Source of the DNA: Haliclona indistincta
Lineage: Eukaryota > Porifera > Demospongiae > Haplosclerida > Chalinidae
Length of the DNA: 64,000 bases
Reading direction: 5' to 3'
Assembly (NCBI GenBank): GCA_964017065.1
Contig: OZ024784.1
Span: forward strand, 491,337-555,336
The notes beneath the pieces are model-generated. The model worked only from the letters and a program-made list of their open reading frames with translations, was not told the origin of the DNA and did no database searches. Below are positions 57,682 through 64,000 of this stretch, one piece after another. The position numbers and the translations under genes were made by a program. Numbering within the stretch: position 1 is the stretch's first letter; each line of letters starts with the position of its first letter.

Positions 57682-58500
57682 CTATTGTTCAAGCTGTCTT
57701 CGGTTACTGGTCTCTTGTGATGAACTAAAGGCTTTCTTAAGGAAAGGTATTGCTGCAAAGATCACTAGAGCTCCTCCTCCAGCAATCAGAACTATAGAGA
57801 AGAATCTGAGACCAGACACAATCATCTCCTTATGTGACAGAAGATCACGAATACTATGAGACACTTCCGATGGAAGAAAGACAACGTGGGGACTGGACTG
57901 CTGTGTCACGAGCATTGCTTGACCGTAACCAGCAAAACTTGTACCAAACAGCAACATGAGCTCTCGTTTTAGGAAACCATTCGGTAACTCATTCACCGTC
58001 AGGGTGGTAGCTAAGTCACCTATCGTCCTGTGCTCTGGCTGGGTCCGTTCCTGATATACCTGCTGCAATAGTGACCAGAACCCTCTGGCTTGGTGAACTG
58101 ATTCTACGATGACTTTCCTTCCCTTAGGGTCGGTCAGCTGGAAGGGGATAGACAGACGGCTGTTCTCAGTTGACGAGCTTCGATCATTCCAAACTCCTTT
58201 TTCTGTATCGTAGACCTTAGTGTAGTTGGTTGTGGTAACCAGTCTCGCAGCTCCATCCACGCCACCATTCTTAGAGGAAAGTGATGAGGTATGCTTACGC
58301 ACTATTCCCTCTACTAGAACATCAGCCCTTTGAGATGGGAGTTTCTCCAGATCTGTCTTGAGGTCACCAAGGCTTCTGTACCGTGGAACACTACTCAGGC
58401 GGTCTACCTCTTGTCTCTGAGACTCGGCTAATTTAGAAATTAGGTAACCGGCGAACATGGCTCCTGCGCCGAGCAGAACACCTGCTATTTGCTGATCCAT
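57682..58500 (-). CDS. MUL1/GIDE-like membrane protein without RING (copy A)
   Basis: A single exon, 272 residues. Hydrophobic N-terminal segment (about 5-24), a BAM/GIDE-like domain (about 35-215) with SVPRYRSLGDLKTDLEKLP, VLVEGIVRK, an acidic/basic loop, SIPFQLTD and FGTSFAGYGQAML, then a second hydrophobic segment (about 228-252). Vertebrate MUL1 has the same two membrane spans flanking this domain, in the mitochondrial outer membrane, followed by a cytosolic RING. Here the protein stops about 20 residues after the second span, so no RING E3 activity is expected. It is head to head with paralogue B, 87 bp apart. Confidence 0.75.
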   Translation of the reverse strand: MDQQIAGVLLGAGAMFAGYLISKLAESQRQEVDRLSSVPRYRSLGDLKTDLEKLPSQRADVLVEGIVRKHTSSLSSKNGGVDGAARLVTTTNYTKVYDTEKGVWNDRSSSTENSRLSIPFQLTDPKGRKVIVESVHQARGFWSLLQQVYQERTQPEHRTIGDLATTLTVNELPNGFLKRELMLLFGTSFAGYGQAMLVTQQSSPHVVFLPSEVSHSIRDLLSHKEMIVSGLRFFSIVLIAGGGALVIFAAIPFLKKAFSSSQETSNRRQLEQ

Positions 58501-58587
58501 CTTTAGCTTTCCAGACGAGTTTCCAGATCTAGATTAGAGTTAGACCACGCCTTTCTGGGTGTGGTTATACAAACACGCCTCTGCAAA
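58501..58587. promoter_or_regulatory. Short divergent promoter of the MUL1-like pair
   Basis: 87 bp between the two opposed start codons, containing two GGCGTGGTC-like motifs in inverted arrangement (ACCACGCC and GTGTGGTT). Co-expression is an inference from spacing. Confidence 0.4.
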
Positions 58588-59430
58588 ATGGAGTTTTTAC
58601 AGGGTGTAATATCTGACTGGATCTCAGAGCACCCGGTGGTGTCTCTACGTGTTGGATGCATTGGATTAGGAGTTCTATCGCTCTACAGCAGTTCGTACAT
58701 GAGAAAACTGTACGTGAAGTATAAAGACGATGCCGATCTGTACAGTAGAGTCCCACGCTATTCTGACTTTACCAAACTGAAACAAGACTTGCTTCAAACG
58801 CAGGAACTGGCTGCAAATACACAGATTGTTGTGGGCGGGATCGTCTCCTCTCATGCTAACACTGTTTTTCCAGCAAGTTCGGGAAGAAGAGTGGGCGTGG
58901 CTAAACGAGTGGTAAAATATCAATGCTTCTTGGAGAAGAACGACGACACATACGATGATATAGAGGACAAGGTACCTGATATAACATGTGATTCCGTACC
59001 TTTCCGACTCGTGGATGAGAGAGGGATTTCAATCCGTGTTGATTCAGTCCACGAGGCAACACGATTCAAAGATTTTGTCACTCACATCTGTCGTAACAGA
59101 ACCCCGCCCTCAGAGCCCCCTCAGCTAATCAGACGGCGTGTGCATAACGGTTATCGTGTTGACGAGTTCCTACTACTGATTGACTCACCTCTAGCCGCCT
59201 ATGGCACAGTCAGCATTGCAACTGATCGACACAACCAAGACATTGTGTTTATCCCTCACGAACTAAATGCTACCATCGGCTCTCTAGTTTACGGAAAAAG
59301 ATTCTCATCAAGGATAGCTAGGTTCCTCCAACTATCACTATGGACTGGTGGCTGTTGTCTTCTCATTTATGGGATCTATCCTTTAGTTGGTGCATTAGCA
59401 GTTAGAGTAGGTCTGATGAAGTCATTTTAA
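58588..59430 (+). CDS. MUL1/GIDE-like membrane protein without RING (copy B)
   Basis: A single exon, 280 residues from the ATG at 58588. Same plan as copy A: a hydrophobic segment (about 19-37), YSRVPRYSDFTKLKQDLLQ, IVVGGIVSSHANTVF, SVPFRLVDERG, LLLIDSPLAAYGTVSIATD, a second hydrophobic span (about 247-270) and an abrupt end at MKSF. Pairwise similarity to copy A is low but colinear, so the duplication is old. No RING finger is present and no downstream exon with CxxC pairs was seen before the sphingomyelinase gene at 59524. Confidence 0.75.
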   Translation: MEFLQGVISDWISEHPVVSLRVGCIGLGVLSLYSSSYMRKLYVKYKDDADLYSRVPRYSDFTKLKQDLLQTQELAANTQIVVGGIVSSHANTVFPASSGRRVGVAKRVVKYQCFLEKNDDTYDDIEDKVPDITCDSVPFRLVDERGISIRVDSVHEATRFKDFVTHICRNRTPPSEPPQLIRRRVHNGYRVDEFLLLIDSPLAAYGTVSIATDRHNQDIVFIPHELNATIGSLVYGKRFSSRIARFLQLSLWTGGCCLLIYGIYPLVGALAVRVGLMKSF

Positions 59431-59523
59431 AGATTTATGTTAGTGCAATTATGGGCGTGTCGCCCTCAAATCAGCTGGCTCGGCTGGCTCACGCATGATC
59501 GGTTTACAGTGCTGTCGAGAATC

Positions 59524-62007
59524 ATGGAGTGCCTGCTGTTAGCTGTCTCTCTCTTGCTTCTGATGGTAGCTGCACCGTCACTGACTGCCAGCCTTCCTAA
59601 ACAGGAGCTGCGCTGGGGAGCGATAAGTAGCGCCATGGAGCACTTGTCTGGCTCGCTCGAGTGCGACGCGTGTAAGCTAGGCGTGGGTGTTATCCAAGAT
59701 CTGTTCTCTAGACTAGAGGAGCAACTGAGGACGAGATTGTAAAGGCAGCGATTGAAATATGCATCATCACTAAGACTGAAGACGAAAACGTTTGTCGCCT
59801 TGTCATTCCCGAGTTTAAGGTGGGCTGTCTAGTAGCAAGCAGCAATCGACCCTTTCTTTGTCCAGGTCGAGGTACTGTACGTGTTTGCACAAGTGGTCCT
59901 CAGTCCTGAGGAGGTGTGTGGTATACTGCTGGGATCAAGCTGTGGTAAACCGTATGATCCTCGCCATCAATCATGGAATGTCACCTTCCCAGCCACACCC
60001 AAGCCTCCTGTTGCAACACTCAATCCTCCACCTGTAAGCTGACCACTAGCTGACTGGCTAGCTAGTTCACTGTGCGCTAATAGCTAATACTGCTCTGTTA
60101 TGTGTTTGTGACATGTCCAATACATGCATTTTTAACACTACACTAAACTTGCAAGACAGTTTCAAAAGCTTGTACTACTAATCTACAATAGGATGGATCA
60201 CCAACCAACAGGATACTGCACCTTTCAGACATGCACTTTGATCGATTGTACTCTCCTGGTCTTAGCAATGACTGTGGAGAGCCACTGTGCTGCAGACCAC
60301 CCAATGAGAAAGGTAATGGAGGTTAAATCATCCACAAGAAAGCAGACACTATAGGCTGAGTGAGTAGTGTTGTTGCAGGTACAGGGAAGACAGCAGCAGG
60401 ATATTGGGGAGACTTCACATGTGACACACCTCTCTGGACTATAGAGAACTTTCTGAAAGATCTTGCTAATAAGAGCGATGAGGTAAAGTGTAAGAAGCAG
60501 TTCCTTTGCTTTGTGCATAGGAGATTGTGTAGTGGCTGTGGTCTCACTATAGTTTGACTGGATCTATTGGACTGGTGATCTACCAGCTCACAATGTATGG
60601 AACCAGTCTAGAACAGACCAGTTAGATATACTAACAGAATGTGTTGAACTAATGAGGAAGTATCTACCTGACAAGCGAGTGTTTCCATCCCTGGGGAATC
60701 ATGAGAGTGCTCCTGTCAACAGGTATATAGCTGGCGTTAGCAATACAAGAAGCTCAGTAATTCTTGTCAGTTTTCCTCCACCATTTATAACGGGAGAGAA
60801 CTCTAACTCGTGGTTGCTGGATGCTGCTGCTGAACTATGGGAATCATGGTTGAATGATCCACTAGCCAAGAGAACAGTACAGAGGTAATCAAGTTATGCT
60901 CAATTCAATTTTTAAGTGATTATTATGCAATGTATATAGAGGAGGATTTTATAACATTTTGATCCGACCAAGTTTGAGAGTAATCTCACTTCAGACTAAC
61001 TATTGTAATAAAATGAACTGGTAAGAGTGCATGCTAGCTATAGAGAGAAAAAGAGCTAGCTTTATGTGTTTAGGTGGTTGCTAATCAATGCCGCTGATCC
61101 AGCAGGACAGCTACAATGGCTGATAGACCAGTTGCAGGCAGCAGAGGACAAAGGAGAGAGAGTGCACATTATTGGTCATATACCACCAGGTCATGGTGAC
61201 TGCATACAAGCTTGGAGCTGGAACTATCATAAGATAGTAGATAGGTCTGCCATGCACTCATCTATCTACACTCATGGATAATTGGTCTCATGGTGCAGAT
61301 ATGAGAGTACAATAGTTGGTCAGTTCTTTGGTCATGCTCATTCTGATGGACTGTATGTACATTATGATGAGCGCAACACATCTCGACCTACCAGGTACAC
61401 ACAGCTTCATGTTGATTATTGCATAAACTGTCTACACTTGCACAGCTTTGTCATGATTGGACCAAGTGTCACACCATTTACTAACCTAAACCTTGGCTAT
61501 CATATATACACTATTGACGGTGACTATAAGGAGTCTACTAACGTATGTCTGCATTGAGTCTACAACGTATTTCTTACTGCTCAATGCTGTGTTTAGGGTT
61601 TATTGGACTTTGCAGTAAACTATTTGAATCTAACAGATGCTAATCTTAACAACAACACTAACTGGTTACTAGAATACACTGCATCAGAGGATTATGGTAT
61701 GAAGACATGCTTTCCTAAAGACTTTGGTGACCTGGTGAATCGCTTTGAAACTGATGATGCGCTATTCCAGAAATACTATCAGTGAGTATGTGGAGTGTGA
61801 CCGCTCAATACTTACTGTCCTACTAGGTACTCATACAAGATGCATATACCTCATCCTTACTGTGATGCTGGCTGCAAAGCCTCCATGTTGTGCGGAATGA
61901 AGACATCTCGATCCCATGATCATATTCTGTGTGATAAATACCTCATGCAATTTGGTGTGAGCAGTGATTATGTGCGCCAGTTCCTCACCGACTTGCAATC
62001 TTGCTAA
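59524..62007 (+). pseudogene. SMPD1: Acid sphingomyelinase, copy 1 (frame break in exon 1)
   Basis: Exons 59524-59819, 59866-60033, 60192-60312, 60379-60482, 60553-60722, 60771-60884, 60940-61020, 61074-61244, 61299-61394, 61446-61542, 61597-61781, 61827-62007. Signal peptide, saposin-B domain ([10 protein letters not shown]..), metallophosphoesterase with [33 protein letters not shown] and FFGHAHSD metal ligands, then a Cys-rich C-terminus. The lysosomal or secreted enzyme splits sphingomyelin to ceramide. Compared with copy 2, exon 1 has 5 extra nt near 59710 (TCTAGACTAGAGG against TCTCGAGG), which shifts the frame inside the saposin domain and reaches a stop at 59740. All later exons remain open and would total 592 residues without those 5 nt. 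It may be a young pseudogene, a haplotype variant or a sequence error. Confidence 0.8.
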
Positions 62008-62152
62008 TAATTATTTTTCATAATAAGTGCAAATGCATGCTTTTTATGGGCGTGGCACCTGCAAATCAGCTGGCCCCGCGAGGCTAATAATGGGCCCCGA
62101 GGCCCGAGATGGCCCACACGCGCGTGATTAGTCTGCAGTGCTGTCGAGAATC

Positions 62153-64000
62153 ATGGAGTGCCTGCTGTTAGCTGTCTCTCTCTTGCTTCTGATGGTAGCT
62201 GCACCGTCACTGACTGCCAGCCTTCCTAAACAGGAGTTGCGCTGGGGAGCGATAAGTAGCGCCATGGAGCACTTGTCTGGCTCGCTCGAGTGCGACGCGT
62301 GTAAGCTAGGCGTGGGTGTTGTCCAAGATCTGTTCTCTCGAGGAGCAACTGAGGACGAGATTGTAAAAGCAGCGATTGAAATATGCATCATCACGAAGAC
62401 TGAAGACGAAAACGTTTGTCGCCTTGTCATTCCCGAGTTTAAGGTGGGCTGTCTCTACTGAATTGTAGCAAGCAGCAATCGACCCTTTCTTTGTCCAGGT
62501 CGAGGTACTGTACGTGTTTGCACATGTGGTCCTCAGTCCTGAGGAGGTGTGTGGTATACTGCTGGGATCAAGCTGTGGTAAACCGTATGATCCTCGCCAT
62601 CAATCATGGAATGTCACCTTCCCAGCCACACCCAAGCCTCCTGTTGCAGTACTCAATCCTCCACCAGTAAGCTGACCACTAGCTGACCTAGCTCACTGTG
62701 TACCAGTGGTGCTCTGTTGTGTGTTTGTGACATGTGTAATACATGCATTTTTAGCATTACACTAACTTGAGGGACTTCAAATGTAGTTTCAGTTTTTATC
62801 AAAAGCTATAAGTGTATGTGAATAATGTTATTGAAAACATCTCCTAAAATAACTGATCTACAATAGGATGGATCACCAACCAACAGGATACTGCACCTTT
62901 CAGACATGCACTTTGATCGATTGTACACTCCTGGTCTTAGCAATGACTGTGGAGAGCCACTGTGCTGCAGACCACCCAATGAGAAAGGTAAAAGGCAAGA
63001 TTTAATGCTTCAATTAATAATGTCGAGTGAATATATTGTGTATAAATAATATAGGTACAGGGAAGACAGCAGCAGGATATTGGGGAGACTTCACCTGTGA
63101 CACACCTCTCTGGACCATTGAGAACCTTCTGGAAGATCTTGCTAACAAGAGCAATGAGGTGAAGCCAAATACAATATTATGCACAAGAACTTGATTAGCT
63201 ATGTTGTAACTGTGTGTGACTGTGGCTCTTGCTACAATTTGATATAGCTATTCATTGTTGTAGTTTGACTGGATCTATTGGACTGGTGATCTACCAGCTC
63301 ACAATGTATGGAACCAGTCTAGAACAGACCAGTTAGATATACTAACAGAATGTGTTGAACTAATGAGGAAGTATCTACCTGACAAGCGAGTGTTTCCATC
63401 CCTGGGGAATCATGAGAGTGCTCCTGTCAACAGGTAGAGCTGGTGTTAGCAATACAAGAAGATCAGTAATTCTTGTCAGTTTCCCTCCACCATTTATAAC
63501 GGGAGAGAATTCCAACTCGTGGTTGCTGGATGCTGCTGCTGAACTATGGGACTCATGGTTGAATGATCCACTAGCCAAGACAACAGTACAGAGGTACGAT
63601 ATTGTATTTGCATTCAAGATAAATGACATTTTTCATCTCGTTTTTGTAGAGGAGGATTTTACAACATTTTGATCAGATCAAATTTGAGAGTAATTTCACT
63701 GCAAACTAACTATTGCAATAACATGAACTGGTAAGGCCCAGGAAGGAAGTACGGTTAATTATGGGAGGAAGTACGGATAATTATGAGCAGCTCATTGAGC
63801 AGGGCGTGTGTGTTTACTACAGGTGGTTGCTAATCAATGGCACTGATCCAGCAGGACAGCTACAATGGCTGATAGACCAGTTGCAGGCAGCAGAGGACAA
63901 AGGAGAGAGAGTGCACATTATTGGCCATATACCACCAGGTCATGGTGACTGTATACAAGCTTGGAGCTGGAACTATCATAAGATAGTAGATAGGTCTGCC
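62153..64000 (+). CDS. SMPD1: Acid sphingomyelinase, copy 2 (3' cut by window end)
   Basis: Exons 62153-62443, 62499-62666, 62877-62997, 63055-63158, 63264-63433, 63480-63593, 63650-63730, 63823-63993; the gene continues beyond the window. Exon 1 is intact: signal peptide [20 protein letters not shown], then the saposin-B domain with paired cysteines ([37 protein letters not shown]). The catalytic domain has [25 protein letters not shown] and [16 protein letters not shown], as in mammalian SMPD1. Coding sequence is almost identical to copy 1, and intron ends are shared while intron interiors differ, so the duplication is recent. Confidence 0.93.

Overview
The window is animal nuclear DNA. Genes have many short introns (mostly 45-100 nt) with clean GT-AG borders and are tightly packed, often divergently or convergently. 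The gene set (collagen prolyl 4-hydroxylase, RACK1, TRAPPC2, histone H2A.Z, LRMDA, acid sphingomyelinase, Ig/EGF adhesion GPCRs, a Roc-COR-death protein) suits an early-branching metazoan, most likely a demosponge. That assignment is inference from gene content and intron size; no species marker was checked. Exon models were built by hand and tested by reading-frame closure: each complete model listed sums to a multiple of three.

Layout. 1-9.6 kb: dead mobile DNA, with a decayed Crypton-type tyrosine recombinase (- strand), several fragments of one non-LTR reverse-transcriptase family, a 1.9 kb terminal-inverted-repeat element that split one RT, and several MITEs. 9.6-32.4 kb: two tandem adhesion GPCR genes (+) with almost identical extracellular exons but different 7TM halves. 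A small unknown type II membrane protein (-) lies between them, and one giant intron of the first receptor is packed with nested and palindromic MITEs. 32.7-36.1 kb: prolyl 4-hydroxylase alpha subunit (-) with three tandem alternative copies of one exon. 36.3-49.7 kb: a Roc-COR-death gene (+), broken in this sequence by a near-intact 4 kb CR1/L2-like LINE inside the GTPase domain and by two frameshifts. Its first intron carries an array of about 22 tandem units, each shaped as 3' splice site, then 3 variable nt, then 5' splice site.

50-55 kb: RACK1 (+), TRAPPC2 (-) and H2A.Z (+) sharing a short divergent promoter, then LRMDA (+). 55.1-59.4 kb: an intronless secreted beta-helix protein (-) and a head-to-head pair of MUL1/GIDE-like membrane proteins lacking the RING finger. 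59.5-64 kb: two tandem acid sphingomyelinase genes (+), the first with a 5-nt frame break in exon 1, the second running off the window.

The strongest candidate for something undescribed is the microexon-like array at 38.53-40.45 kb. Splice-site flanks are homogenised across the units while the enclosed triplet varies. Each triplet would add one residue, in frame, between the start exon and the P-loop exon of a Roc-COR-death protein.
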